A DNA stretch of 64,000 bases from Lucifuga dentata (GCA_014773175.1 VXCM01002066.1:28486-92485), one strand, 5' to 3'; positions 1 through 49,390 are shown, numbered from the stretch's first letter. Made by a program: numbers and translations. Notes: generated by a model from the letters alone, not told the origin.

Positions 1-702
1 TCCTTCATTTATCTGGTTTTTAGCACCAAGCAGAGAGCATTGACCTCCTGTAGTGTTTTTTTTTTTTTTCAAATATATATATACGTCGGATGACACTAAA
101 AAGAGCCCAAAGAGAACAGGCAGGTAGATTAACGGTTTGTGGTGCGAATGTTCAGCATCTTGTCAAAACAACATCATTTTTAATCTAGAAAGAAATAAAA
201 ACTGAGCTAAAACAAAAAAAAAAAAAAAAANAAAAAAAAAAAAAAAATCAGCAAACAAGTTTGCTCGTCTACAGTTAAATGTAACCTACGGCTACAAAAG
301 TCTGAGTTCTACCCATAGTGTCGTGGAGTTTGATATTACATCTCGCATATATATATATAAAAATAAAAACAATCCATTTGGCAAACCTGTTTGATGACTT
401 CAACTATTCCAGCAAATCATAATTTTGGTCTTTGATATAAACATATATAGATATAGCTATAAAACTCTTCAAGATCTTCTGCGTTGCGTTCGGAGGCGAA
501 TAAGTCGAGATTCAAGTTTGAAGAGAGACGTTTGCTTCCTCCTCCGCCTGTCAGACTTTCCTGTTTCACTGTTGTTCTAATAGAAAAGGAAGGAAGGAGT
601 TTGGTTTTCTGACCTGCGCTCGCTCTGCTGCTTTGTGCTTCACCACAGATGTTCATCTCAGTGCAGACAAGTCAAATAAAAACCTGAAAATGAAGGATAT
701 AT

Positions 703-742
<40 letters not shown>

Positions 743-918
743 CGGTGAGCTGGAGGAGGCCGTCGCTGTGCACGCAAGATCAGCGGATTTCCCTGATGAA
801 GACGTACAGTGCCTTAGTTTGTGTGATCATAAACAAAATCAGCTGGGGTTTGCTTTTGTTTATGAGTCATCAGTGTCCGGTTTGGGTTTTTTGCTCTCTG
901 AGGAGGTCAAAGGTCACG
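1..918 (-). other. nsd2 3' UTR / 3' flank
   Basis: No coding region is recognised here. On the minus strand I see no AATAAA; ATTAAA variants lie at 702-707 and about 178-183, so the cleavage site is unresolved. Plus-strand poly(A) runs at 711-741 and 214-247 belong to repeats, not to this gene. Confidence 0.4.
133..247 (+). repeat. Poly(A)-tailed dispersed repeat, copy 1
   Basis: The stretch starting TTAACGGTTTGTGGTGC, through AATCTAGAAAGAAATAAAAAC and ending in a long A run broken by N at 231, is clearly similar to 1491-1608. A shared body plus an A tail suggests a retroposed (LINE/SINE-type) 3' end; the family is not identified. Confidence 0.5.
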
Positions 919-16754
<15,836 letters not shown>

Positions 16755-16783
16755 CCCATCTAAGCCCCGCCAGGCTCACTGAG
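16755..16783 (-). other. nsd2 5' UTR part of the first coding exon
   Basis: 29 nt between the acceptor (GCCCTACAG at the exon edge) and the start codon. Confidence 0.7.
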
Positions 16784-18355
16784 CTGTAGGGCAGAGAACA
16801 TAGATCAACTTCTCATTCCACAGGTTCAATTAGGAAACACAGCAAATACCATGAATTACATCTTTTTGTAGTTCACACTCAAGACATTTTATAAAATGGT
16901 ATTTTGTCATTAAAAAAAACAATGTTCATCACGGTACATGTTTTACAAAATGGCACTCGCTTGCTTCAGTGGAGCATGAACAGAAAGCTTGGAGGCGACA
17001 GAGAAAACTGCACCTGTCACGGAATGTTCTAGCCACGGAGTAAATATGTTTTTACCGTGAAAGACGAGCGTTTATAGTCTGAAACAACACTACCATTGTA
17101 TAGTGAAAGAATAAAAAGCCTCAGTGAAAGCCAAATATATAGCTTGATAATAACTCATTAAACGAGGTCAACGAGGTAAATGAGCCAATCCCAGTCTCGA
17201 TAACATCCATGCATGTAAAAAAAAAAAAAAAAAAAAAAANTAAAAAAAAAAAACACTGGACAGGCGAAAAATCTCTAACGCGACGATATCCAAATTGGCT
17301 TTCTCCTGGTGCAGCACTTACTGTTAGCTAGCTCCAAGCTGCAGTGCATGCAGAGGCTCTAAGGAAAGCGAGGAGGCAGGCTGCAGGCTCCGCCGCATGC
17401 AGCGAATACCCAATGAGCGGCGGCTCGCTGTACCGCGTAACCACAGCATCACTGGCGAGAAAAGCCGCGGAAATGGAAGCAGCTGACAAATCCGTGTATT
17501 ACCGATGGGACACGAATAATTGCTGGAATAAAATGTATTCCCGCTCGGTTAAAACCCGATTTATATATATTATGATTAAAGTTACTAAGATAGACGTTAA
17601 CTTAGTAGCAAATGTAACAGAAAATCTGCTAGCCTTGACTGCAGAGTCATTCATTTAACAATCGCTGCCCGTCTTCTAAATTACAGTTCCAAAAATTCCC
17701 AAAAAGCAGTTACCGTAAAACTGTTCAAAATCATTACTTAACGTTAAACAAGCATTATCAATTACACCAACGTTATCTATTTAAAGCAACGGTGTCTACA
17801 ATGTTACGCACAGAATGGGGTGTGACTATAGTCTGGAGCGGAAGCCACGATGTGGGAATCTCATAGCTCCCAGTCACACAAGCAGCCAAGCAATTTTCTG
17901 CCGCGTACAGTCACACTCTGCCTGTCATTGATGTAGGCAGCCATTACCAGCATTCCAGGAAATAGACGAAGCCATTACTAAATCGCTTAAATGCAGCTAA
18001 CTGATGGATCACCCAACCCTGGTTCGGTTTGAATACACGAATTAACAAAATGGGGTTTTACGGATTGAATGCGATATTATATTATTCGGCTACTGTTTCA
18101 CCAATAAAGTCCAACTGTTAGCGCCATGACAGCTTATTTCAAAATTGCTAAACGTGCTAGCCTAAGCTAACCTCTCCATTGAAGCCAAATCAAAACTGCA
18201 CAGTAACGTTAGCAGCAGTTAGCTAGCTAGTAGCCCTTTAGCTTTTCACTTGCTAGGATGGTTGGCCAGACCGAACAAGTGTACTTGCAAAAACTCACGC
18301 TACAGAATATCTCAGGCAATGACAATAACATAAACAAGTGCTCTTTAATGATTAC
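16784..18355 (-). other. nsd2 5' UTR intron with a possible alternative first exon
   Basis: No coding region. A perfect GTAAGT donor sits at 17316-17321 after a GC-rich stretch (17322-17480), so an alternative noncoding first exon could end at 17322. A poly(A) run with an N lies at 17219-17253. The plus-strand ORF at 17344-17658 resembles nothing known and is not called. Confidence 0.4.
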
Positions 18356-18480
18356 CTGATGAATCCCCACTCCGCGGTTAAAGAAACAAACTGACTGTAT
18401 TCATCCTAAAAAGCGAAGATTTCATTGAAGTCGTATCAAAAGCTTGCGGGAAACTCAAACTGTGCGGACAGCCAGCGCGA
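18356..18480 (-). other. Putative nsd2 noncoding exon 1
   Basis: A good donor, CATCAG|GTAATC, ends the exon at 18356. The 5' boundary near 18480 is a guess from the promoter elements just upstream. Confidence 0.5.
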
Positions 18481-18488
18481 AAAATACT

Positions 18489-18501
18489 CACTTCCGATTG
18501 G
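18489..18501 (-). promoter_or_regulatory. nsd2 core promoter: CCAAT box and ETS site
   Basis: The minus strand reads CCAGCCAATCGGAAGTGAG: an inverted-ATTGG CCAAT box (18497-18501) next to CGGAAGTG (18489-18496), an ETS/GABP core. This pairing is common in TATA-less housekeeping promoters. No TATA box seen. Confidence 0.55.
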
Positions 18502-18509
18502 CTGGGAGC

Positions 18510-19984
18510 TGAGAGAAGATCCAACCGGTCCGTTCAAAAAAACCAACCGTAGGAAGTTGTTGAGCCCGGTGTCTTCCGCCTGTTTTCTTATTATTTCAAA
18601 ATAAATAAAAATTACACGCTTCTCTGCATCAACCTCGCTTACATTCACTATATGTCCATTTGTTTCTTGTTATAAACGGATTATAAACTGTCTAACGTCA
18701 CATATGACGTATGAATGCTGTCGTGCCAAAGTACAGTACAAATCCCTATTAGTGTTAATGGCAGTATTCCTCTAATGATATCTATCAATCTATCTGTCTA
18801 TACATACATACACACATACATACATATGATTTTTTTTAAAATAAATATTTTCAGGTTTATATACATGAGATGATATAAACATAAATAAACTTGTTGGGGG
18901 GTACAAACTGACACAATATCCAAGCATAATACAAAATAAAGAAGCACACACTACTTTCTTCAGTGCCTTTATATTTTTATGGAGAGGGAAGGCTATTCCA
19001 GCAGCATGTCTCCCACCTATGTTACCTGTCAGAGAATATACCCCCAATAAAACATTTGGTTGGAGTACCTTTGAACGTAAAAGGCACATTAGAAAGGGGA
19101 TACAATAATAATTCTCTGCTTTTGTCCTTATTGGGTATTGGCCCTTATAATCTGGGCCATTACCCAATTAACAAGGGTTAGCGCTTGGCCTTTTGTTAAA
19201 TCATTTCAATATTAACCTTGGATCCGTATTAAATATAACCAAACCACGTGTTGCTCTCTTGTCATTTGAGAATAATCGTGTGAGTAGAAAACTGACATAA
19301 AAGACTGAGACATTATTGCAATGTTTTACAACATGAGTTCGATCAAGGGGCAGCTCAGAGGCCTAAATTGACTGGAATAACACTAAGTATTTCCGGTAAA
19401 AAATTGCTTCTGCACTTCGAAATAAAAGTCCCCAAAGTCTGACAAAATAACAGCTGATATGACACTTTACTGATATGTTGAAATTGAGCCTTTTATTTAA
19501 AAAAAAAAAATCTAAACCAATTACCAATTTACTGAAGGCATCCAAATGACAATTACGTAGTCTGCTTCTAAGTATAAAAATTTAGTCAATGATTTACATA
19601 TAGTCACAGGAACTGTAACACTTTAGTTCATACATTTAAATAATCTCCCTTAAACAAAAAGAATAAATTAGGAGAAAAAGCCCAATTACAGAAAATATAT
19701 GCTTTATCTGTGATACGACAATGGCTATGAATGTTTTTTAATCTTAAACTCTCACAGAGACAATGCAACCTTTGAGCTACAGCAAAGCTTAATGCAGCAG
19801 AGTAACACATGAAAATGATGTTATTATATGCAATGACCTCTGCACAAACCAGATCGCAACCCAGCTGAATACTTCTCAGAGATTTGGACCGACATCAGAC
19901 AATGTTCTCCACCACCATCATTACAACACCAATCACAACAATCAAAGAGTCTTCTTATTATGCAAACTGAGGACTTTTGAGGTC
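18510..19984. other. Intergenic region between nsd2 and letm1
   Basis: No gene recognised. It has a short degenerate ATCT/ACAT microsatellite at 18780-18825; the rest is AT-rich, with short chance ORFs only. Confidence 0.6.
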
Positions 19985-20590
19985 AATCAACATATTCTGA
20001 ACACAGTCTATAGGTCCCTTACAGAAAGTGTCCTCACCTTCAATATTGTAATGTATCCTGGCTTGGATATCTGACTGTTAAAAACAAAGCTAAACTCTCC
20101 AAAGTAATCAAACTTGATAGTGCAATTTCAGGCTGTAAAACAGCATCAACTGTCCTATCATTACAGCAATTTGGTTGAAAGAATGACTCATAAAACCTTA
20201 AAGAACTCAGCCCATCCTCTGAATAATTACTTTCAGCTTCTACCTTCAGGACGGAGGTACAGAGTTCCCTATGCAAAGAAAAACATTTATCATCCATAAT
20301 CATTCATTCCATTTGCTATAAAACAGTTAAATAAGTTATCAGCAACCAATAGACAGATCAAAATCAGTCCTCTCCCAGCACTTAGCACTTTATATATTTT
20401 TTATCTTTTACTGTAGCACTTTTTATCTGTAACGTGATTGTTTGTTTTTAAAGGTACTTATGTACAATTAGTGTTTATTTACTTTTTGTATTGTCCAAAG
20501 TCTGTTGTTTGTTAGCTTTTTTGGCAAGCCAAAGACAAATGTCCACCTTTAAGTTACAAAGGCAGACAGTAAAGTTGATTTGATTTGAAA
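19985..20590 (+). mobile_element. Decayed CR1/L2-type LINE 3' fragment
   Basis: Frames with stops still show QLLPSGRRYRVPYAKKN and VLTFNIV-like segments matching the LINE piece at 14344. The tail ends TTGATTTGATTTGAAA. It is the same family but more decayed, and lies between the two promoters. Confidence 0.65.
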
Positions 20591-20842
20591 TGTGGGTTTA
20601 ATTTTTAGAAGAACATTGTTCCAGAGACTTGTACAATCTGAAGCTGTTCTGGTGGATTGTGACAGCCCAACACCTTACTAAGACACTTTCTGATTTTTTT
20701 TGTTTTAACTTTGTTAGCCGTCTGTATTTACACTATGTGATGAAAATAATTGGAACGTATTAACTAGACATTGTACGGACTTTTATTTTGATATACCAGG
20801 CAGGAAGTTTCCCCTCCTCTTGTTAGCCTCACCAAGGCTATG

Positions 20843-20850
20843 TGACGTCA
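20843..20850 (+). promoter_or_regulatory. Perfect CRE (TGACGTCA) in the letm1 promoter
   Basis: A palindromic CREB/ATF site 246 bp upstream of the letm1 ATG. The transcript start probably lies between it and 21095. No TATA box is obvious. Confidence 0.5.
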
Positions 20851-21095
20851 GTAGGTAGCCTGACCGGCTAGCTGTCATACGCAGAGAAAGCAAGGACATG
20901 ACATGGAACTGGAATTTCCTATGTATGCTTATATATGCGTCGTAACGTGTTAAAAGCGTCCAGGAACGTTTTTATTTCCATATGATCTGTTAGCTTGGTT
21001 GGTTTCGAAATCCTAACCTAAGAGTGGCTAGCTAACGGGCTAGCTCGCTTGTAATTTACTGTAAGTGTAACAGAAGTGAAACATAAAGCCTCCGC

Positions 21096-41692
<20,597 letters not shown>

Positions 41693-42774
41693 CTAACGAT
41701 GCAACGGGCGGCTATCAGAGACGTAGCTATGTAAGAAATGACTGTTGAGAAGTTTGACAGGAGTCGAACTCATTCACGGAGACTCTGGACTCATTATTCT
41801 GGACAAACTGGCGAAGTAAAGCGTTTCCAAGGTAACAGCTTCCTTCTCAAAATGCTGTTTCACCATAAATCCAGCTCCTATGAATTAGTTAAATTTTTTT
41901 AAAAAAGGCTGAAAAAAAACTTTATAACGTACAAATCTGAAGAGAAATTTAAATTGCCATTATTTTAAACTGCTATGGACTGATTAGGTTATTTGGGTTT
42001 CTATAGAAATTAATTGAATTTAGTTTTGGAGTATATAAATATATATATATAAGGAGATGTATTGTTTAAGTTTGAGTTGAAGTGTTTTGCCTTTCATTTA
42101 ATTCATGCAAACATCTCAGAAGTGAGAGATTCTTTCATAATTTTGCACACGAAAACACGCCGTCATTACATCATTCCACTCGGTTTGTTTTACTGAGTTT
42201 TCTTGGCTTTATCCTCCAAAACGAATCATTTTCACCACCTCACATTCACTTCTTATTCTTTTTTTTTTTTTTTNTTTTTTTTTTTTTTTTGTGAATGGTA
42301 CATGAGCTTGTAGCATTTACTGGCTACAGGATGGTTGCAACCAGACTTCAAAATGAAAGATCGATTTAAAGTATGTGGGCATGAACAGTTGACCTGCAAA
42401 ATGCTAAAAATATTATTTTACCCTAAAGCCAGGGATCGAATTTACTTACTTTAACGTCAACTTAAAAATTCCCGTACTGTAATTTCTTTTCCATTTGTTT
42501 TCTCCTACGTCATTTTAAATTGTAGAGTCTTTATAACTCTGTTTAGTACAGCTTTCTGTAAAATGCCAGAAAGTTGCACCGTGGCACATTTATCAGCACG
42601 GATTCAGATTATTCCCAGATTATCTATTTACAAACCAGACAACACTGATTGATTGAGAAAATCAGTCACAAATTGAGTTTTGATGAGCTGCTGCTGCTGC
42701 GACCACAACTCAAACCAGATCCATGAATGTATTCCTCTAATGCCACGGTGAAAGTGGCTCCTGAGGTAAATAAA
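41693..42774 (+). other. letm1 3' UTR (probable)
   Basis: No ORF of interest. The first AATAAA on this strand after the stop is 42769-42774, a candidate poly(A) signal. A T-run with an N lies at 42261-42290. Confidence 0.45.
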
Positions 42775-42838
42775 ATATTCCCTACACTTCATCATTGTGA
42801 CTCTGAGTGTGATAAAACGGTAAATTTAACTTCTGTTC

Positions 42839-43435
42839 TTAAAGGACCATACCACCATTTTGCATGTTTGACCCTAATCCATTCAATTTTCATACATGTA
42901 ACGTTACTGACAATCATTTCCCAACGCATACTACTGGAACGATGAATTAAAAATGTTTTTCCTACCTTCCAGACCGCCATTGGTTTCAGTTCATTCTGCT
43001 ATTAAAATCAACTTGTTGATACTTGAAATGTTCTTGGGATAGGTAATCCATCATCACCAACAAGACGTGTATTCAGATTTATTATTTTTTTTTTTAGAAG
43101 TTACGTAATTTTAGTGTTTAAGTGCAATAAAAAGCGTGGAATGAATGTATGCCTCCACCGGGGAATATAGTCCCAAAAGAAGACCTGTGTTTATGGAAAA
43201 ATTTAAAGGACCGTGACTTCATAAGGCTGTGTAACTATTAGCAGGAGAAACATGGATTTTTAAGGTGGGTGTATCGCTTGAATATTTGATTTTGAAAGAT
43301 TAAGAGATTTTGTAAAATATCAGGAAAGCTGAAATACAGTTTTGTCCTTTGGGAAATGATTGTCAGTAACGTAACATGTATGAAAATTGAATATATTTGG
43401 CTCAAACATGCAAAATGGATGGTATGGTCCTTTAA
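42839..43435 (-). mobile_element. TTAA MITE, full copy (downstream of letm1)
   Basis: TTAAAGGACCATACCACCA to GGATGGTATGGTCCTTTAA, inverted orientation. Confidence 0.9.
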
Positions 43436-46085
43436 AATGAAAAAAGTGGCCTTGACTTGACCTAGATGTTATATATAATATAATATATATATAATATACT
43501 ACTGTGTATTTATTTTTGATTATTCTGACCAGGTGATACTGCTCTGATGGGTTTTTTTCCCACTAGTCCTTTAATGGATGTAGATGAGTTTAGATGTTTA
43601 GGGCTTCAGTAGCAAGTTGGACATGAGGTATTTTGATTATGAGGCACATATTAAATCTGCGGCTGTGTAACCGAGGATTCCCCCACGAGAAAACTGATAA
43701 TCTAAGATGATATTTAAGTTTTTCTCTCCGTCTTTCTCCTGATATTGGATAACAGGAGATGCTTCAATGCATCGTCACGTTCTGTGCAGCTACAAAATTC
43801 AGACTTTTTCAAAGCAGCGTATTACTTTCACGGTAAATCAAATTTGAGAGAACTCGTTAAAGCAACTGAATCCAATCAGATCCTGAAATCTGAGGCTCGC
43901 CGCTGGTAATTTTCTTGTTTGAGAGGCTTCTTGATGTCCACATGTTGGCTGACTTCCTGCTCGCTCAGCTGGAAACAAAATGATTTTTTTTTTTTTTTCC
44001 TGCTGAATTGTTGCTAAGTTTGAATCCACAGAAGCAGATCGATCCTCTTCGGAGTCATTCCCATGTTCCCAAGGTCCTATATTCCCCAGCTCTTTAAAGC
44101 ACATAATATGTTAGGGTTAGCACACGTTATTGAACTGGGGAACGTAGGACCCTGGGGACATAGATACACTCCCTCCTCTTCTGTCAGGTGCTCCATATCG
44201 TTAAATATCAGGTATTTTGCACTCATGGCAAACCCTCCATTATTACTACATGGGTGTAAATGAGGAAGACAAAGTGGCACTCGAGATAACGCTGAGTGGA
44301 TGCCGCTACGTTTAATCCATTCCCGGAATTGGCCGTCGCGTCTTAAGATGATTTAGAGGTAGTTGGTCTTGCAGGGTAAACTCTCGCCCCATACATGGGC
44401 CAAAACCTGCTCCAGTGGAGAGTTGTGTTTAGGTTGGAGATGCTCCAGAGGTGCATGGCATGCTCGCCGCCGCATCAATCAGCAGGAAGCGTAAACACGT
44501 CAGCGTGCGTGCTGAATAACGTTGTGACAGCCTCAAGGTTACACTCAGCAGGAGAGAGCGTGTTTGTGTCACCACGCCTGACAGGTATATTAGTAGTGGT
44601 GCCACTGTTTTTAGACACGCTGGGGTCAAAGGTCAGGGGAAATGCATGCAAGTATCATGAAGCATGTTGCAGCAGGGTACATAAGACCTGTTGCATCTTA
44701 ACACGGATATGTTTCAGAGCACATAGTGGTCGCTTAGATTTTTCCATTTCATGCAACAAGAATGTTGCTCAGAGCCCATGTGTACAAGTCATGTCCTACC
44801 AGGAATTGCATTAGCATTACATTGAGGAATACATCAATGCTAATTCCTCAATACATTAGCATTGAGGAATCATATAGGTGCTAAAACTTTCTCACCTCCT
44901 CGCCAAAGTTCTCTCTCTCTCTGTCTCTCTCTGTCTCTCCCTCCACCTCTTTACTTGGCCAACAGTCAAAGGTGCGTTCACGTCACATGGATGCCGTCTG
45001 CATCATCTCAGATTTTGAGCAGTGCGCAACTTCGCGAGCGACCCTCAAATGTGGCCTGAATTAGATCATATTTTCCACGCACCCACCGTCATGTCTGCAT
45101 GCGTTTTAAGCAGAAAACCAGCTTGAGATTAATGCTTTAGGTTCTCAAAGTGTGTGCGACATTAACATACTCATCTCTGCAGAACTAGAATGTTTAAACC
45201 CGCAAACCGCAAATCAAATACTTTTAAAGAAACATTTGGAATTGATAATCTTTATGAACCCTGACTTCTTTTTCCTGTGCACTTTGTTATTGCTCATTAT
45301 AATATAATGAGCTTATGAGAAATTATAAACTCATTATTATTATAATAATATAATGAGAAAAGCTTGTAATATAAGCTTTGCTGTTTAAGCTGCTAAAGGT
45401 TTGGAGAATCATCTGCATTCTTCCTAAAAGATGCAGGCGAGAGTGAAAGCGTTTCCACAGCAACTTAAATTGGTCATATTTTTTTACTTGTCATTGATGC
45501 TTATATGATTTATAAAGGAAGCAGAGTGAGTCCAGTCATCAAACAACAGACTTTCTCTCCTCAAGCTGATCTTTAGGTGACGTTATTATGATTATAGGAT
45601 AGTCAGAAAGAAAAAAAATGGCTGATTTTAGTTTGCTGTCCTAAAACTCCTACGTACAAACTATTCCCACTGTGTCAATGCACTGTGATGTTGATCGTGT
45701 TTTGTTTTTTGTTTGTTTTGGTAGCTGTGTGGACTCAGGGTGTGAATGTTCTGCCTGACGAGGTTTGAGCAGTTTGCAGGATTTTCCACATAAACCGTCC
45801 TGAAAGATCCCAATTGAGTTTGAGAAGTTTAGAGTTGGATTTTATGAAAGCAATAAGGTACATTTATATGGCGTGTGGCTTGGCTAAATTAGGATTATTT
45901 TCCTTCATTTTGAGATGGAACAAGTAATTTTGTAGGAAGAATATGTTGTTGTGTTGAAAAAGGACAAGAAAGAGGGTTTGATAATTAAAAAAAAAAAAAA
46001 ANTAAAAAAAAAAAAAAAGCTAATTAAATTTAAAAATCCTACGACGGAGTATTAGGGCCACATCAGAGAAAAAAATAAAAGGAGG
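43436..46085. other. Intergenic region
   Basis: No gene recognised. Includes fold-back element B (44055-44168), a cluster of inverted/direct 10-19-bp repeats (44807-44872), an AT-rich palindromic stretch (45296-45372) and a poly(A) run with an N at 46002. Confidence 0.6.
44055..44168 (+). mobile_element. Fold-back element B
   Basis: ATGTTCCCAAGGTCCTATAT and GAACTGGGGAACGTAGGACC form the arms; the core carries GTTAGGGTTAG. Clear relative of 26832-26985. Confidence 0.7.
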
Positions 46086-46870
46086 AGGAGATTTTTTTTA
46101 ATTTTGGTTTTGAGAAAAAAATTAGAAAGTCGAAATTTCAAGATTAAAGTCGAAATTCTGAGAATAAAGTCAAAATTTCGAGAATAAAGTTGAAGGATAG
46201 TTTTGAGAAAAAAGTCGAAATTTCGAGAATAAAGTTGAAATTTTGAGAATAAAGTCGAAATGCATTTGGACCTGTGTTGCAGTAACGCCTGAGCTCCACA
46301 CCTACAGGATCAAACAACTTGATCAGTTGTCTTATTGTGTTTTATGATCCAACACATCCTCTTTGTATTGATCACAGGTGTAGCCATCGATACCCTCACA
46401 TCTGTCCATTTCCAGCTGTTTCGGTCTGCAGGAATGCGGCCACTTCCTCCAAGTTTGTGTGGTTTTTCCTCCTGAACAGATGCAATCTTTGGCACAATCG
46501 CTTTAAAGTCCTGATACTTATTACCAAACTGTGTTTATGTGCTAAAAGAGGTAGAATTTCCTTGTTACTAAAGCCGATTCTGAAGCACGACTTCATCTAC
46601 ACAAGGCATCTTGTAGAATCAGAGCCTAAAGGCGAAGCAGTTTGATTTAGCTATATCAAAATTTTGACTTTATTCTCAAAATATTGTCTTTATTCTCGAA
46701 ATTTCAACTTTTTTCTCAAAATTACACTTTAGCTTAGACTTCAAAGACTTTAGATTTCAAAAACAAAGACTTTAGATTAGATTCAAATTAGACGTTCTCA
46801 AAATTTCAACTTTTTTCTCGAAATTACACTTAGGTTAGACTTCAAAGACTTTAGACCTCATTTTTCTTTT
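46086..46870 (-). pseudogene. Decayed integrase-like transposon with inverted tandem-motif arrays
   Basis: The minus-strand frame 46596-46396 shows FRIGFSNKEILPLLAHKH, then ISIRTLKRLCQRLHLFRRKN and LEEVAAFLQ. After a stop it continues GYRWLHL to another stop. I recall this order as the N-terminus of a family of integrase-core proteins common in fish and cnidarian genomes, with no catalytic core left here. On the left (about 46115-46262) repeats of GAGAATAAAGTCGAAATTTC occur; on the right (about 46654-46830) the same motif is inverted (CTTTATTCTCGAAATTTC). Recognition is from memory, not a search. Confidence 0.5.
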
Positions 46871-48190
46871 CGTTTTTCTTTTTTTTTTTTTACTTTAATG
46901 CAAAAGCCCTTGTAATCATTAGAGGAATTCTGTTTTTTTGTAGAATATGCAAAGAGATTATTTATGGTTTTCAGGGCAAAGTATTGAGAAAAGGCAGCTG
47001 CAACAGGAGACAAGTTTAGTTTTTATGTCAGGGAGACTCGACATGAACTCAGATCGTCTGGTTTTTCAGATCCAAACCTAAAGAAAGAGCTCAGACCTCT
47101 CAGGGTTCATATGCACGTTATGACACAGACGACTTCCTGCTCTTAAAATATATATTTGACTCCATTCAGAACCGCTTTCAGCTTTAAAATACGCTTTAAG
47201 CTTTAGTCAGTTACCTGAACCAAAATATTCAAATATGTTCTAGAATATGTTAGAACTGTGTATTCATCCTTTTGCCATGCTTTGTATGAAAACCAAACTA
47301 TGGCAAGAGAATAAAAAAAAATGGAACATGTACTCAAAAAGTGTAATAATCTCATTGTGGTGTTGAAATGATATTACAAAATATTAATCATTGACTTTGA
47401 AAGATAAAACCTGCAGGAGTTTATGATAAACATGTTATGTATTTATTGAATCAGTCCTCATTTTTTCAGGTAAATATTGAGAAGTTCTTCAGGAAATGAA
47501 CAGCTACTGGATTTTATTTTGGTAAAAATCTCAAATGTATGAAATGCTACAGTTTTTTTTTTCTTTTCTTAAAAACATAAATCAAGCATTTATGTAAAGA
47601 AACATTTACTAAAGTGTTGAATAAATGATGAATGATGCTGGATTTTTTTTTCTTGTGTTACGTTTCTCCTTTTAGTTTTTTTTTTCCTTCAGCCATCCTA
47701 CCATCCTGATAGCCATCCTATCACATCCTCTGCAGCCATTTTAGTTTGTGTGTCATCCCCACAGCATTTTATGCCACCATTTTCTGTTATTTCTCATCCC
47801 AAACTGTCATTCCTGAGTTCTTAGCAGCCTCGCCACTCACTGCTGTTCCCCACAAATCCTCCGCCGCTAGAACGTAACCAGACTTATTTTTCCAGTGACA
47901 ATTTTAAGCTCTGCATGTTAAAATGCAGAATGAGTCAGAGACAGGATCCACAAATGCATAGGAGATCTGCGTTTTTAACCCTTCATGAACACAGATTTGA
48001 TTTTCCAATGCAAATGAGGTAAAGGATTGTTAGCTTGGTGATTAATGTAGATTACTGATGTTGAGACATCATTTAAGAATCTTAATCTAAAACTTATACA
48101 TACTGTTTGCATATTTACTATGACGAAATCGTCAATAACTCAAAGGGTTAAAACTTTATAACTGGTAAAATGGACAACAGGACTTTTCAA
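46871..48190. other. Intergenic, nothing recognised
   Basis: AT-rich, short ORFs only. Confidence 0.6.
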
Positions 48191-48801
48191 TTAAAAGACC
48201 ATACCACTCAATTAAAAACTCAATTAAAGGACCATACCATCCATTTTACATGTTTGAGCCTAATATAGTCAATTTTCATACATGTTACGTTACTGACAAT
48301 CATTTCCCAAAGGATAAAACCGTATTTCAGCTTTCCTGATGTTTTGCAAAATCTCTTAATCTTTCAAAATCAAATATTCAAGCGATACACCCACCTTAAA
48401 AATCCATGTTTCTCCTGCTAATAGTTATGCAGCCTTATGAAGTCACGGTCTTTTAAATTTTTCTATAACCGCAGTTCTTCTTTTGGGACTATATTCCCTG
48501 GTGGAGACATACATTTACTCCACGCTTTTTATTGCACTTAAACACTAAAATTACATAACTTCTAAAAAAACCTGAATACACGTCTTGTTGGTGATGATGG
48601 ATTACCTATCCCAAGAATGTTTCAAGTACCAACAAGTTGATTTTAACAGCAGAATGAACTGAAACCAATGGTGGTCTGTAAGATAGGAAAAACATTTTTA
48701 ATTCACCGTTCCAGTAGTATGCTGGAACTGTCAGTAACGTTACGTGTATGAAAATTGAATGGATTAGGCTCAAACAGCAAAATGGGTGATATGGTCCTTT
48801 A
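48191..48801 (+). mobile_element. TTAA MITE with duplicated left tip
   Basis: A short stub, TTAAAAGACCATACCACTCA (48191-48210), precedes the complete left end TTAAAGGACCATACCATCC at 48224. The right end is ATATGGTCCTTTAG (TTAA decayed). Confidence 0.85.
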
Positions 48802-49114
48802 GTGTTATCCTGCAGGTCCTTTTATGCTCCTAAAAGTCTCCAGAACAATTTCAACATCCAAAATCAATCCGTTCTGAACATGTGAAACACTTCCAGGTTT
48901 GGCAATGTCTGCATTTCAAAACATCGTTCATGTGATCGAAATAAAAGCCAGCTGAACGCCAACCACTGAGGTACGCTTCCTCCGACACACCTGCTGGTCA
49001 GTCGGAAGGTGGCGGAAACCGCTTTTCCATGTGTTAATTCAGGTCTGCATCGAACAAAATTTGTAATTCTCCAAATCTGCCACACCGCCCAGCATACCCA
49101 CTTCCTGCAGCGGC

Positions 49115-49390
49115 GTGGTGAGAACTGAAAGTGAAACTGTGCCCGTTATCCCCGTTTATAAGCAAGCGGATATTACAAAATAATAACACAAAATAACACT
49201 GAATTCCTATAATTAACACTTCTTCTCTCCTAAAATGACAGCGTGTTTCGGCTTTCTTGTTAATATGATTAATCATGTTGCGACTGCAAAAACAAAAATA
49301 CACGCACATTTTTTGCTTTTCGCCCCACCTTCAGTTTGGGTATTCTGAAAAAGTACAAACAAGGTTTCCTCCCACCAACGTCTCAGGTTC
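49115..49390 (+). repeat. Dispersed repeat shared with 9755-9995, copy 2
   Basis: Shares the GTTATCCCCGTTTATAAGCA core and flanking similarity with the nsd2-intron copy. Family not recognised. Confidence 0.55.

Noticed and set aside
711..741. Poly(A) run after AATAAA on the plus strand read as a gene end
   Set aside because: No plus-strand gene leads into it; more likely a retroposon tail in the nsd2 3' flank.
44395..44814. 139-aa plus-strand ORF
   Set aside because: No recognised similarity, no splice or promoter context, overlapped by an ORF on the other strand.
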